Part shown: piece by piece, positions 8,350-16,864 of the stretch
Layout: every line of letters starts with the position of its first letter
How positions within the stretch are numbered: the first letter of the stretch is position 1
DNA from: JAOUJD01 sp963726405
GTDB taxonomy: Bacteria > Pseudomonadota > Gammaproteobacteria > Burkholderiales > Burkholderiaceae_F
Assembly (NCBI GenBank): GCA_963726405.1
Contig: CAVSCF010000005.1
Location: forward strand, 124,001-188,000
DNA length: 64,000 nucleotides
Direction of reading: 5' to 3'
Translations under genes and position numbers: made by a program
The notes under the pieces: generated by a model
What the model saw: the letters and a program-made list of their open reading frames with translations, nothing else
Databases searched by the model: none
What the model was told of the DNA's origin: nothing

Positions 8350-8928
8350 CTAATCCCCGGCCGACTTCTTCCTTTTGGCGGCGAAAGTCTTGCGAAACTT
8401 CACCAGCTTCGGCGCCACCACGAACATGCAATAGCCCTGCCCCGCGTTGTGCCGGAAGTACTCCTGGTGATACTTCTCCGCTCTGTAATAGTCCGGCGCG
8501 GGCTTCACGTCGGTGACCACCTTGCCGGCCACCTGGGACCGCAATTCGGCGATGACCTCGTTGGCGATCCGAAGCTGGTCATCCGAGTGGATGAAGATCA
8601 CCGAGCGGTACTGCGTGCCAACGTCGTTGCCCTGGCGGTTCAACTGAGTCGGGTCGTGGATCACGAAGAAGACCTCGAGGATCTCGCGATAGCTGATGAC
8701 GGCGGGGTCGAACTCGATGCGGACGACTTCGGCGTGTCCGGTCGAACCGCCACACACCTGTTCGTAGGTCGGCCGTGGCACCTGTCCGCCTGCATAGCCG
8801 GACTCCACGTCGACCACGCCTTCGAGTTCTTCGTACACCGCCTCGAGGCACCAGAAACAGCCGCCGCCGAGCGTGGCGAATTCGTGGCCGGGGCGGGGGC
8901 TCGCTTGCAGTGGATGAGTGATCGACAT
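8350..8928 (-). CDS. msrA: Peptide-methionine (S)-S-oxide reductase
   Basis: 192-residue repair enzyme that reduces methionine-S-sulfoxide in proteins. The catalytic motif GGGCFWCLEA (21-30) contains the nucleophile Cys24, and GVVDVESGYAGG, STGHAEVVRIEFDP and QYRSVIF are family signatures. No signal peptide, so cytoplasmic. It lies 72 bases upstream of the exported thioredoxin gene on the same strand; a shared oxidative-stress theme is possible, but nothing in the sequence proves co-regulation. Confidence 0.97.
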   Translation of the reverse strand: MSITHPLQASPRPGHEFATLGGGCFWCLEAVYEELEGVVDVESGYAGGQVPRPTYEQVCGGSTGHAEVVRIEFDPAVISYREILEVFFVIHDPTQLNRQGNDVGTQYRSVIFIHSDDQLRIANEVIAELRSQVAGKVVTDVKPAPDYYRAEKYHQEYFRHNAGQGYCMFVVAPKLVKFRKTFAAKRKKSAGD

Positions 8929-8986
8929 GGCGTCCTCGCGGAAAGGGATTGGTCGACAGCGCCGTCTGAAACTTACGAGGGCCCCG

Positions 8987-9538
8987 TCAGCCGAGCGGCA
9001 ATGCGGCCAATACGATGGTCAGCGTGAAGGCGCCGACGACGACCGACACGACGACATGGTCGGACGATTCGCCCATGGCCACGCCGAGTAACTCACGCGC
9101 CCCGCTGCCCCACCATGCACAACTGATCAGGAAAGCGAAGCACACCAGCAGGATGCCCGGCAGCAGGACAAGCGCCGGTGCGGCAACATAGATCGGCACG
9201 GATCCCAGCACGCCGACTGCGGCCCCACCGAGCCAGTCGCGCGGCCGTCCGTACATCGGCAGCAGCCACGCGCCGGCCAGACCCTGCGCCAGGGGCAGCG
9301 CCGTCGCCGCCAGGGCGAGCGTGACGAACGGGCCCCACCCCCTTTCCTGCTCGGACGTGTAGCCCGCCACCTGGTTCCAGTCGGTATTGAACGAACGAAC
9401 GCCGATCTCGGTCGCTGTGGCAACGACGAGGCCGCCGAGAATCGCGACGGCGATGAGTTCGACAACGAATCGCGGACGACTCCGCCGAGCCGTGACCCAC
9501 GCCCACAGCGCCGCCGGCTCGAACAGTGCCGCGCCCAC
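8987..9538 (-). CDS. Predicted integral membrane protein, Yip1-like
   Basis: 183 residues with about five hydrophobic helices (around 25-47, 72-95, 105-140 as two, and 160-180). The N-terminus MGAALFEPAALWAWVTARR resembles Yip1-family membrane proteins of proteobacteria, but the match is weak and I assign no function. The GTG start at 9538 abuts the stop of the TPM protein gene (9539-9541), so translation is likely coupled. It ends the lemA-TPM-TPM run. Confidence 0.6.
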   Translation of the reverse strand: MGAALFEPAALWAWVTARRSRPRFVVELIAVAILGGLVVATATEIGVRSFNTDWNQVAGYTSEQERGWGPFVTLALAATALPLAQGLAGAWLLPMYGRPRDWLGGAAVGVLGSVPIYVAAPALVLLPGILLVCFAFLISCAWWGSGARELLGVAMGESSDHVVVSVVVGAFTLTIVLAALPLG

Positions 9539-10042
9539 CTAGAGGACCGCCGGCCGGTTCGACAGTTCGTTCGGGTTGCGTTCGCCTTCTTCGAGCGGGA
9601 AGTGGCGGGCTAGCAGGTGGCCCACCGCCTTCACCCCTTCGATCGTCCCTTGCTCGAAGCGGCCCGCGCGGAACTGCTCGCGCATGGCGCTGCAGATCGC
9701 GTCCCACTCCGCGCGCGGGACGCGGTGCCCGATGCCGCGGTCGGCGACGATCTCGATGCTGCGATCCGCGAGTTCGACGTAGATGAGCACGCCGTTGTTC
9801 TGCTCGGTGTCCCACACGCGCAGCTTCGCGAACACCATTGCCGCGCGCTGGCGCGCGGGCGCGTCGCGCTTCAGGTAGCTCCACGGCAGTGCGGCCTCGA
9901 CCGCGAATCGGATCTCGCCCGAGTGCGTGCGTTCGTTGTCGGTGATCGCCTGCTGGATCCGCTCGAGCGCCTGCTCGCTGTACGCCCTTCGTACCGCGTA
10001 CGGTGTCTTGAACCAGTGGCGCAGCCAACGAACGACGCTCAT
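9539..10042 (-). CDS. TPM-domain protein, cytoplasmic type
   Basis: 167 residues with one TPM (TLP18.3/Psb32/MOLO-1) domain: AITDNERTHSGEIRFAVEAA, then LRVWDTEQNNGVLIYVELAD and IEIVADRGIGHRVP. Unlike its upstream neighbour it has no signal peptide and no glycine-rich tail. It follows the larger TPM gene by 18 bases. LemA with two TPM proteins is a recurrent bacterial set whose role is not firmly settled. Confidence 0.85.
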   Translation of the reverse strand: MSVVRWLRHWFKTPYAVRRAYSEQALERIQQAITDNERTHSGEIRFAVEAALPWSYLKRDAPARQRAAMVFAKLRVWDTEQNNGVLIYVELADRSIEIVADRGIGHRVPRAEWDAICSAMREQFRAGRFEQGTIEGVKAVGHLLARHFPLEEGERNPNELSNRPAVL

Positions 10043-10060
10043 CGCATGCTCCCGCCTGCT

Positions 10061-11119
10061 CTACCAGCTGCTTCCGCCGCCGCCGCCGGAGAAATCACCG
10101 CCGCCGCCGGACGACCATCCACCCCCGCCCCCTCCTCCGAACCCGCCGCCGCCGCCGCTCCATCCGCCGGGGAGGATGACCGGCGCACCGCGGCGACCGC
10201 CGAGCACGCGCCCGCCACCGAGGGGTCCGCGACCACCGCCGAAACCGGACAACACCATCACCGCAATGCCGGCAATCGCCCCGACGATGAGTGACGACAG
10301 CATGAAGCCGGCGATGGCGCCCGTCCCGGCGCCGCTCAACATGGCGCCCGGCACACCGAAGAGCCGGCGCAACAGGGCACCGACCAGCGTTCCGAAGATG
10401 ACGAGCGGCACCAAGGCGCCGAGCAGGTCCTCGCCGGCATCGACCTTGTGTCGTGGCACGCCGGAAGGTGTGGGCAACCCCTCACCCTCGATCTGCTTCA
10501 TCACGGCGTCGACACCGGCGTTGATGCCGGCGGCGAAGTCGCCACGCGCGAACTGGGGTCCCATGAACTCCCGCGTGATGCGGGTCGCCACGACGTCCGG
10601 GATCGCACCTTCCAATGCGCGCGCGACGCTGATCCAGACCCGCCGGTCCTTGACCGCGACGGCGATCAGCACGCCGTCACCGACGCCCTTGCGACCGATC
10701 TTCCAGGCGTCGCCGACACGATTGGTGAAATCCGAGATCGGCTCCGGCTGGGTGCTGGGTACGACGATCACGGCGATCTGCGAACCCTTCGACTGCTCGA
10801 AGGCCGCCAGCTTCGCTTCGAGTTGATCCCTGGCCGCCGGGTTCAGCACGCCTGCGGTGTCCGTGACGCGCGCGAGCGGCGGCACCACGAGGCGCCCGTC
10901 CGGCAGCGTCGGCATGGCGGCTTCCGGGGCCACCGGGGCATCGGGCGCGCGCGGCGCGGGGACGGGCGACGGCGTGTTCGACGGCACCTGCCCCGGCAAT
11001 GCCGGCGGGAACAGCCCCTTCGGCAATTCCGCCGGCGGCGGCTGCGCGCCCGGACTGCCCGCGAGCAGTCCAGCGGCGACCGCGATCGCCGCGGCGCAAA
11101 GGCGCGCCAGACGCGTCAT
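10061..11119 (-). CDS. YgcG-type TPM-domain membrane protein
   Basis: 352 residues. A signal peptide or N-terminal anchor (1-25) is followed by a proline/alanine-rich linker (26-80), the TPM domain (about 83-215, VTDTAGVLNPAARDQLEAKL, SQIAVIVVPSTQPEPI, GVGDGVLIAVAVKDRRVWIS), a hydrophobic region (about 235-295) and a glycine-serine tail ending GGGGGSSW. This domain order and tail are those of YgcG. It lies 9 bases after lemA and 18 before a second TPM gene. It is probably an envelope protein acting with LemA; exact role unknown. Confidence 0.9.
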   Translation of the reverse strand: MTRLARLCAAAIAVAAGLLAGSPGAQPPPAELPKGLFPPALPGQVPSNTPSPVPAPRAPDAPVAPEAAMPTLPDGRLVVPPLARVTDTAGVLNPAARDQLEAKLAAFEQSKGSQIAVIVVPSTQPEPISDFTNRVGDAWKIGRKGVGDGVLIAVAVKDRRVWISVARALEGAIPDVVATRITREFMGPQFARGDFAAGINAGVDAVMKQIEGEGLPTPSGVPRHKVDAGEDLLGALVPLVIFGTLVGALLRRLFGVPGAMLSGAGTGAIAGFMLSSLIVGAIAGIAVMVLSGFGGGRGPLGGGRVLGGRRGAPVILPGGWSGGGGGFGGGGGGGWSSGGGGDFSGGGGGSSW

Positions 11120-11128
11120 CGTCGCCCG

Positions 11129-11728
11129 TTACTTCTTCTGCGCACCGAAGTCGACGCTGGGCGGCTTGCTGATCGCCGCCTCGTTCTCGACGGAGAACTG
11201 CGGACGCTGCTTGTAGCCGAACACCATGGCGGTGAGGTTCTGCGGCAACTGGCGGATGAAGACGTTGTAGTCCTCGACCGACTTGATGTAGCGGTTCCGG
11301 GCGATGCCGATCCGGTTCTCCGTGCCCTCCAGTTGCGCGCGCAGGTCCTGGAAGCCCTGGTTCGCCTTCAGGTTCGGATAGTTCTCGACGGTGACCAGCA
11401 GGCGCGACAGCGCGCTCGTCACCTGGCCTTGCGCCTGCGTGAAACGGGCGAAGGCTTCGGGGTCGTTGATCAGCTCGGGCGTGGCCTGGATCGAGGTCGC
11501 GCGCGCGCGGGCTTCGATCACGTTCTGCAAGGTGGTCTGCTCGAAATTCGCCTCGCCCTTGACCGTGTTCACGATGTTGGGAATCAGGTCGGCGCGGCGC
11601 TGGTACTGGCTCAACACCTCGGCCCATGCCGACTTCACCGCTTCGTCCTTCTGCTGAATGGTGTTGTAGCCGCAGCCGGACAGCACGCTCACCACCATCA
11701 CTGCGATCAGGGCACGCAATGCGCTCAT
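11129..11728 (-). CDS. lemA: LemA family protein
   Basis: 199-residue protein. A membrane anchor or lipoprotein-like signal (1-20, ending VLSGCGYN) precedes a long helical domain with the LemA signatures AWAEVLSQYQRRADLIPNIV, VKGEANFEQTTLQNVIEARA and YPNLKANQGFQDLRAQLEG. I chose ATG 11728 because GGAGGT sits five bases upstream; a GTG four codons earlier lies inside that ribosome-binding site. First gene of the lemA-TPM-TPM run. LemA proteins are membrane-attached four-helix bundles of uncertain role. Confidence 0.93.
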   Translation of the reverse strand: MSALRALIAVMVVSVLSGCGYNTIQQKDEAVKSAWAEVLSQYQRRADLIPNIVNTVKGEANFEQTTLQNVIEARARATSIQATPELINDPEAFARFTQAQGQVTSALSRLLVTVENYPNLKANQGFQDLRAQLEGTENRIGIARNRYIKSVEDYNVFIRQLPQNLTAMVFGYKQRPQFSVENEAAISKPPSVDFGAQKK

Positions 11729-11783
11729 CAGTACCTCCACGTTCGATTCGTTGTTGTTCGACGTTCGGAATTGTGCACGGCTT

Positions 11784-12167
11784 TCAGCCCGATCCCTCGC
11801 GGTCGAGCCGTCGCTTGAGCGCGGCTTCGTAATCGTGCCATGCCCGGCTGGCGGTGATGTGTCGCCCGGACGACTCCAGTTGGATCAGGAGGGCGCGCAG
11901 GCGGCGGGAGCCCGGCTCGACTTCGCCTCGTTCGATGGCGCCAATCAAGGTGTGCACCTCGGCGATCTCAGCCAGCTCCGGCGGGAGGAATCCGGCGTTC
12001 CTGACGATCCGGCAGGCCACCCGCAATTCGGGCGGCACCATCGCGTCGTCGTCCAGGTCGAGCGGTCGTCCTTCCCCGGGCAGTCCGGACAATTCGCCCT
12101 TCGCGGCAGCCTCCTCGATGCGTTTTTCAACCAGGGCCGCAAGGCCGGGAAATCCGTCAAGAAACAT
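11784..12167 (-). CDS. DUF1992 (DnaJ-homologue subfamily C member 28-type) protein
   Basis: 127 residues. The family core is clear: KRIEEAAAKGELSGLPGEGR followed by PLDLDDD and RNAGFLPPELAE. The end is basic and helical. ATG 12167 gives a start like other family members; an in-frame GTG at 12191 would add eight residues and leave only 14 bases to the divergent flavin reductase gene. Function unknown. Confidence 0.8.
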   Translation of the reverse strand: MFLDGFPGLAALVEKRIEEAAAKGELSGLPGEGRPLDLDDDAMVPPELRVACRIVRNAGFLPPELAEIAEVHTLIGAIERGEVEPGSRRLRALLIQLESSGRHITASRAWHDYEAALKRRLDREGSG

Positions 12168-12205
12168 CGTTTCGATGGAAACAAGCCTCACCGTAGAATC
12201 GAGCG

Positions 12206-12724
12206 ATGCAGGCCAAGGTCAAGACCGACTACCGGCGAGCGCTCGCGCAGTTCGCCACCGGCGTGACGATCGTCACCACGCGCGCGGCGGACGGCGCGCC
12301 CACCGGGCTCACCGTCAACTCGTTCAATTCGGTCTCGCTTGAACCGCCGCTTGTCCTATGGAGCCTCGCCCTCAAGGCGAGTTCCCTCGATGCGTTCCGC
12401 GGCTGCCGCCATTACGCGGTCAACGTGCTGGCCGCCGGACAACTCGGCACCGCCAAGACGTTCGCCGACTCGAAGGCGGACCGGTTCGCCAACGTGGCAT
12501 GGCGCGCGGGACCGTTCGACATGCCGGTGATCGAAGGCGCGGTGGCCTCGCTGATCGTGTCGAACCGCAGCCAGTATCTCGAAGGCGACCATGTCATCTT
12601 CGTCGGCGAAGTGGTCGCCTACGACGCGCCGGGCGGGCCGCCGCTCGTGTTCCACGATGGCCGCTACATCGCGAGCGCCACCGAAGAACCGCTGCCGAAG
12701 GGTTTCAGCAAGCCCTGGCGCTGA
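12206..12724 (+). CDS. Flavin reductase family protein (FMN-binding split barrel)
   Basis: 172 residues of the flavin-reductase-like family: QFATGVTIVTTRAADG near the start, GLTVNSFNSVSLEPPLVLWS (the flavin-binding core), FRGCRHYAVNVLAAGQ and the later DHVIFVGEVV strand. Such proteins use NAD(P)H to supply reduced FMN or FAD, often to a two-component monooxygenase; no oxygenase partner is adjacent. It is divergent from the DUF1992 gene, and an EamA transporter follows after 50 bases. Confidence 0.9.
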   Translation: MQAKVKTDYRRALAQFATGVTIVTTRAADGAPTGLTVNSFNSVSLEPPLVLWSLALKASSLDAFRGCRHYAVNVLAAGQLGTAKTFADSKADRFANVAWRAGPFDMPVIEGAVASLIVSNRSQYLEGDHVIFVGEVVAYDAPGGPPLVFHDGRYIASATEEPLPKGFSKPWR

Positions 12725-12774
12725 GCGCGCAAGAACCGGGTGGGCGGCGCCGTCCGGATCCGGACAATGACTGC

Positions 12775-13665
12775 ATGCAACGCCGTGACGTCACCGACCT
12801 CGTGCTGCTCGCCGCCCTCTGGGGCGCGAGTTTCCTCTTCACCCGCATCGCCGCCCCGGCATTCGGTCCTCTTGCGCTCGCCGAAGTCCGCGTCGCCATC
12901 GCGTCGGCCATGCTGGTGCCGCTGCTCGCGTGGCGGGCCGACCTGACGGAGCTTCGCCGGCACGCGCCCCGGTTCCTGCTGCTCGGTGCGGTGAACACCG
13001 CCATCCCGTTCGCGCTCTTCGCCTACGCGGCGCTCGCGATCACCGCGGGTCTCGCCTCGATCCTCAACGCCACCGCGCCGCTGTTCACCGCACTCGTCGC
13101 CCGACTCTGGCTGCGCGAGCGGCTGACGCCGCTGCAGTGGGTCGGCATGGCGATCGGCATGGCGGGCGTTGCCTGGCTCTCGGCGAGCAAGGCCCGGTTC
13201 ACACTCGACGGCAGCGCACTGGCGATCGGCGCCGGCGTGCTTGCGTCGGTGTCGTACGGCGTGTCGGCGAGCGTCGTCAAGCGCTACTTCACCGGAGTGC
13301 GGCCGCTCGCGGTCGCGGCCGGCAGCCAGAGCGGTGCGGCCCTCCTGCTGCTGCCCTTTGCGCTCGCCGCGTGGCCGGCCGGCACGTTGCGTTTCGTCGA
13401 CTGGGCCTCCGCGATCGCGCTCGGTGTGCTGTGCACCGGACTCGCCTACATCCTCTACTTCCGCCTGATCGCGCGCGTCGGACCCGCCACGGCGATGACG
13501 GTGACCTTCCTGATTCCTGCCTTTGCGATGCTCTGGGGCGGCCTGATCCTCGGCGAGGCGGTGAGCGTGACCATGCTGGCGGGATGCGCCGTCATCCTTG
13601 CCGGCACGGCGCTCGCGACGGGCGTCGTCCGCACCCGGCGCGCGGCGCCATCGCGCGCCGCCTAG
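12775..13665 (+). CDS. DMT-superfamily transporter with two EamA domains
   Basis: 296-residue inner-membrane protein with ten predicted helices in two EamA repeats (about 5-135 and 145-285). Typical landmarks are LLAALWGASFLFTRIAAPAF in helix 1 and NATAPLFTALVARLWLRERL at the end of repeat 1. The same frame is open upstream, but only from ATG 12775 is the sequence a membrane protein; the upstream part overlaps the flavin reductase gene. Likely an exporter of amino acids or metabolites; substrate unknown. Confidence 0.9.
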   Translation: MQRRDVTDLVLLAALWGASFLFTRIAAPAFGPLALAEVRVAIASAMLVPLLAWRADLTELRRHAPRFLLLGAVNTAIPFALFAYAALAITAGLASILNATAPLFTALVARLWLRERLTPLQWVGMAIGMAGVAWLSASKARFTLDGSALAIGAGVLASVSYGVSASVVKRYFTGVRPLAVAAGSQSGAALLLLPFALAAWPAGTLRFVDWASAIALGVLCTGLAYILYFRLIARVGPATAMTVTFLIPAFAMLWGGLILGEAVSVTMLAGCAVILAGTALATGVVRTRRAAPSRAA

Positions 13666-13714
13666 CTTGACGGGCCGTCGACCCGCCGCTGCAACGGGTA
13701 CCTACAATCGGCGG

Positions 13715-14251
13715 ATGCCAAGTGCCGACCGCCTCGCGATTTCTCCGCTGACTCCCGCGAATGTCGCCGAGTACCGCCGCGTACGGCTGCGCGCGCTCGC
13801 CGAGCATCCGGAGTCGTTCCGCTCGAACGCCGAGGAGGAAGCGGCCAGACCGTTGTCCTGGTGGCACGAGCGCCTCGCGCCGCGCACGGAGTCGAATGCG
13901 GTCTTCTTCGGCGCATGGTCTGCCGCGCCCGCACTCGTCGGTACCGCCGGGCTGCTGTTCGAGACGCGGCGCAACGTACGACACACCGCAACCATCGTCG
14001 GGATGTACGTCACACCGGAGCACGCGGGCCGGGGCGCTGGAGCCCGCCTGCTCGGTGCCTGCATCGATCTCGCCCGGGCCGATGCCTGCATCGAGATGCT
14101 GTATCTCACTGTAACGAGCACGAATGCCGCCGCGATCCGGCTGTACGAGCGCACGGGCTTCGTGGTGTACGGCCGCGAGCCGCGCTCGATGCGCATCGGG
14201 GATCGGGCATTCGACAAACTGCTGATGGCCCTTGCGGTCCGGCCGGAGTAG
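13715..14251 (+). CDS. GNAT-family N-acetyltransferase
   Basis: 178 residues with a single GNAT fold. The acetyl-CoA-binding motif A is IVGMYVTPEHAGRGAGARLL (about 92-111) and motif B is LTVTSTNAAAIRLYERTGF. Substrate unknown. It sits 4 bases before kynB, which suggests co-transcription with the kynurenine genes, but nothing in the protein itself ties it to tryptophan breakdown. Confidence 0.88.
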   Translation: MPSADRLAISPLTPANVAEYRRVRLRALAEHPESFRSNAEEEAARPLSWWHERLAPRTESNAVFFGAWSAAPALVGTAGLLFETRRNVRHTATIVGMYVTPEHAGRGAGARLLGACIDLARADACIEMLYLTVTSTNAAAIRLYERTGFVVYGREPRSMRIGDRAFDKLLMALAVRPE

Positions 14252-14255
14252 ATCG

Positions 14256-14885
14256 ATGCGACGCCTCTGGGACATTTCGCCGGCCATCGGAACCGGGTTT
14301 CCCGTCTTCCCGGGCGACACGCCGTTCGCGCTGCGATGGACCTGGTCGATCGGCCCCGGCTGTCCGGTGAACGTGTCCGAACTCGCGATGTCCCCGCACA
14401 CGGGCAGTCATACGGACGCACCCTTGCACTACGACGCCGCTGGCGCCGACATGGCCAGCGTCGCTCTCGATCTGTATCTCGGTCGATGCCGCGTCGTGCA
14501 CGCCATCGACGTCGGGCCGCGGGTCGAACCCGGCCATCTGGAAGCGGCGCTCGATGGCGCGCCCGCACGCATCCTCATCCGCACCGCCCGCAACGCGCGC
14601 ACCGACGCCTGGGACCCCGCGTTCACCGCCATCGCCCCGGCGACCGTCGACCGCCTGCACGCGCTCGGTGTGCGGTTGATCGGGGTGGATACCCCATCGC
14701 TCGACCCCGCGGACAGCAAGACCCTCGACAGTCACCTGCGCGTTCGGGAACACGGCATGGCGATCCTCGAGGGCATCGTGCTCGACGACGTACCGGCCGG
14801 CGACTACGAACTGATCGCCCTGCCGCTGAAGATCCGCGGCGGCGATGCCAGCCCGGTGCGCGCCGTGCTGAGGGAACTCGCGTGA
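14256..14885 (+). CDS. kynB: Kynurenine formamidase (cyclase type)
   Basis: 209-residue metal-dependent hydrolase that converts N-formylkynurenine to kynurenine and formate. The zinc signature HTGSHTDAPLHY (48-59) gives His48, His52, Asp54 and His58. LWDISPAIGTGFPVFPGDTP at the N-terminus and GVDTPSLDP are also those of bacterial KynB rather than general cyclases. ATG 14256 is preferred over 14232, which overlaps the acetyltransferase. Its stop overlaps the GTG start of kynU, the usual kynB-kynU coupling. No kynA (tryptophan dioxygenase) is in the window. Confidence 0.93.
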   Translation: MRRLWDISPAIGTGFPVFPGDTPFALRWTWSIGPGCPVNVSELAMSPHTGSHTDAPLHYDAAGADMASVALDLYLGRCRVVHAIDVGPRVEPGHLEAALDGAPARILIRTARNARTDAWDPAFTAIAPATVDRLHALGVRLIGVDTPSLDPADSKTLDSHLRVREHGMAILEGIVLDDVPAGDYELIALPLKIRGGDASPVRAVLRELA

Positions 14886-16144
14886 ATCGCGCCGATTGCG
14901 CGGCGCTCGACGAAGCCGATCCGCTGCGCGCGCACCGCGCGGCGTTCGCGCTGCCCGAAGGCGTTGTCTATCTCGATGGCAACTCTCTCGGCGCACTGCC
15001 GCGCGCGACCGGCGCGCGGGTGCGGGAAGTGATCGAGCGTGAATGGGGCGAAGGCCTCATCCGCGCGTGGAACAGTGCGCACTGGATCGACTTGCCGCGC
15101 CGTGTGGGCGCGAAGATCGCGCGCCTCATCGGGGCGGGGAGCGACGAAGTCATCTGCGCCGACTCGACCTCGGTGAACCTGTTCAAGGTGCTCGCGACTG
15201 CGCTGCGGCTGCAGACGTCGCGTTCGCGGGGCGAGCGGCGCGTGATCCTGTCGGAGCGCGGCAACTTTCCCACCGACCTCTACATGGCACAGGGCCTGGC
15301 CAACCTGCTGGGCGCCGGCCATGCATTGAAACTGGTGGAGTTCGACGAGGTCGCGACGTCGATCGACGAGCACACGGCGGTCGTGATGCTGACCCACGTG
15401 AACTTCCGCACCGGCGCAATGCACGACATGCAAGGCATCACCGCGCGAGCCCACGAAGCCGGTGCCCTGGCCGTATGGGACCTCGCCCACTCCGCGGGCG
15501 CCGTGCCGGTCGCCCTGAATGCGGCCGCCGTCGACTTCGCCGTCGGCTGCGGCTACAAGTACCTGAACGGCGGACCGGGCGCGCCGGCGTTCGTGTTTGC
15601 CGCCACGCGCCACCTGTCCGTGCTCACGGAAGATCCGTTTGCGCAGCCCCTGTCGGGCTGGCTGGGGCACCGCGCGCCCTTCGCCTTCGACCCGGGCTAC
15701 GCGCCGGCCGCTACCATCGATCGCTATACCGTGGGCACGCCATCCATCCTCGGCCTCGCCGCGCTGGACGCCGGCGTGGACACCGTGCTGGCCGCCGGGA
15801 TGGAAGCACTGCGCGCGAAGTCGACCGCGCTGACGGAACTGTTCATCGACCGCGTCGAGCAGCGTTGCGCCCCGCAGGACATCGCTCTGGTTTCTCCGCG
15901 CGAGTCGTCGAAACGAGGCAGCCAGATCTGCCTCCGCCACGCGCATGCGTTTCCGGTGATGCAGGCCTTGATTGCTCGCGGAGTGATCGGCGACTTCCGG
16001 GCGCCGGACATCCTCCGCTTCGGTTTTGCGCCGCTCTACGTCCGCTATGTCGACGTCTGGGACGCGGCCGAGGCTTTGGCCGAAGTGCTGGCCAGCGGTG
16101 AGTGGGAGCGCCCGGAATTCCAGCCACAGGGCGCGGTGACATGA
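14882..16144 (+). CDS. kynU: Kynureninase
   Basis: 420-residue PLP enzyme that cleaves kynurenine to anthranilate and alanine. Family signatures: VYLDGNSLGALP (29-40), the WNSAHWIDLP region (63-72), VWDLAHSAGAVPV (198-210) with the cofactor Asp, and the PLP lysine Lys226 in GCGYKYLNGGPG. Starts at GTG 14882 inside the kynB stop (GTGA). Full family length. With kynB it forms the lower part of the route from tryptophan to anthranilate. Confidence 0.96.
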   Translation: MNRADCAALDEADPLRAHRAAFALPEGVVYLDGNSLGALPRATGARVREVIEREWGEGLIRAWNSAHWIDLPRRVGAKIARLIGAGSDEVICADSTSVNLFKVLATALRLQTSRSRGERRVILSERGNFPTDLYMAQGLANLLGAGHALKLVEFDEVATSIDEHTAVVMLTHVNFRTGAMHDMQGITARAHEAGALAVWDLAHSAGAVPVALNAAAVDFAVGCGYKYLNGGPGAPAFVFAATRHLSVLTEDPFAQPLSGWLGHRAPFAFDPGYAPAATIDRYTVGTPSILGLAALDAGVDTVLAAGMEALRAKSTALTELFIDRVEQRCAPQDIALVSPRESSKRGSQICLRHAHAFPVMQALIARGVIGDFRAPDILRFGFAPLYVRYVDVWDAAEALAEVLASGEWERPEFQPQGAVT

Positions 16145-16186
16145 ACGTCACCTGACGACAAACGCCGCGGCGACAACCTTTGATTC

Positions 16187-16708
16187 CTATGCAACCGCGT
16201 GCACCTGTACCCGCCGCGCGGCAGCGCGCCGTCCGGCACCGGCCCGCAGCTCGTTGACGAACGCGTCGAGCTTCGCGCGTGCCGTGGCGTCGATCTCGGC
16301 ATCGGTCAACGCGAGCGTCGCGACCGGTTCGCGGCCGGTCATTTCCTTGATCGTCGCAAAGACCCGTTCGGCCCCCGAGCTGCCCATCGTGCAGAAGAAG
16401 GCGAACCGCTTGCCGCGATGCCCGAACGTCTCGAGCCAGCTGCGGACCGGGCTCGCAAGGCTCCAGAACCACACCGGCGTGCCGACCACCACGAGGTCGT
16501 ACGCGTCGGGATTCTTCACCGGCGGACGGAGCGCCGGCGCGAGGCCCGCGATCGCTTCGATTGCGCACATCGCATAGCCGAGCGCTCCGTGCATGGGTTG
16601 GACGATGCGGATGGCGTCGAGGTCGGCGCCGAGCCGACCGGCCAGGTCATACGCGACACGGCGCGTGTAGCCGGTGCGGGAGTGATAAACGATCAGCGTT
16701 TTCGCCAT
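16187..16708 (-). CDS. Flavodoxin-like protein
   Basis: 173 residues of the flavodoxin fold. The FMN phosphate loop is IVYHSRTGYTRRVA (residues 6-19), and VVGTPVWFWSLASPVRSWL and FFCTMGSSGAERVF supply the later flavin loops. It is longer than a classical electron-carrier flavodoxin at its N-terminal half and may be a WrbA/Fld-like reductase partner. Convergent with kynU and divergent from gcdH; no partner can be named. Confidence 0.87.
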   Translation of the reverse strand: MAKTLIVYHSRTGYTRRVAYDLAGRLGADLDAIRIVQPMHGALGYAMCAIEAIAGLAPALRPPVKNPDAYDLVVVGTPVWFWSLASPVRSWLETFGHRGKRFAFFCTMGSSGAERVFATIKEMTGREPVATLALTDAEIDATARAKLDAFVNELRAGAGRRAAARRVQVHAVA

Positions 16709-16864
16709 GACAGCCCCTTGGGCGGAAGAACCGCCGCCCCTTTCAAGCTAGGACGCGCCAGGCTCCGCGGATTGCCTCTCGTCAACATCTCCGGCTTGCG
16801 TTCAAACGGGTGCCGAGCCCGCCGGCGAGACTAGAATTTCCCCTTGTCCGCGAAGGAGCCAGGC

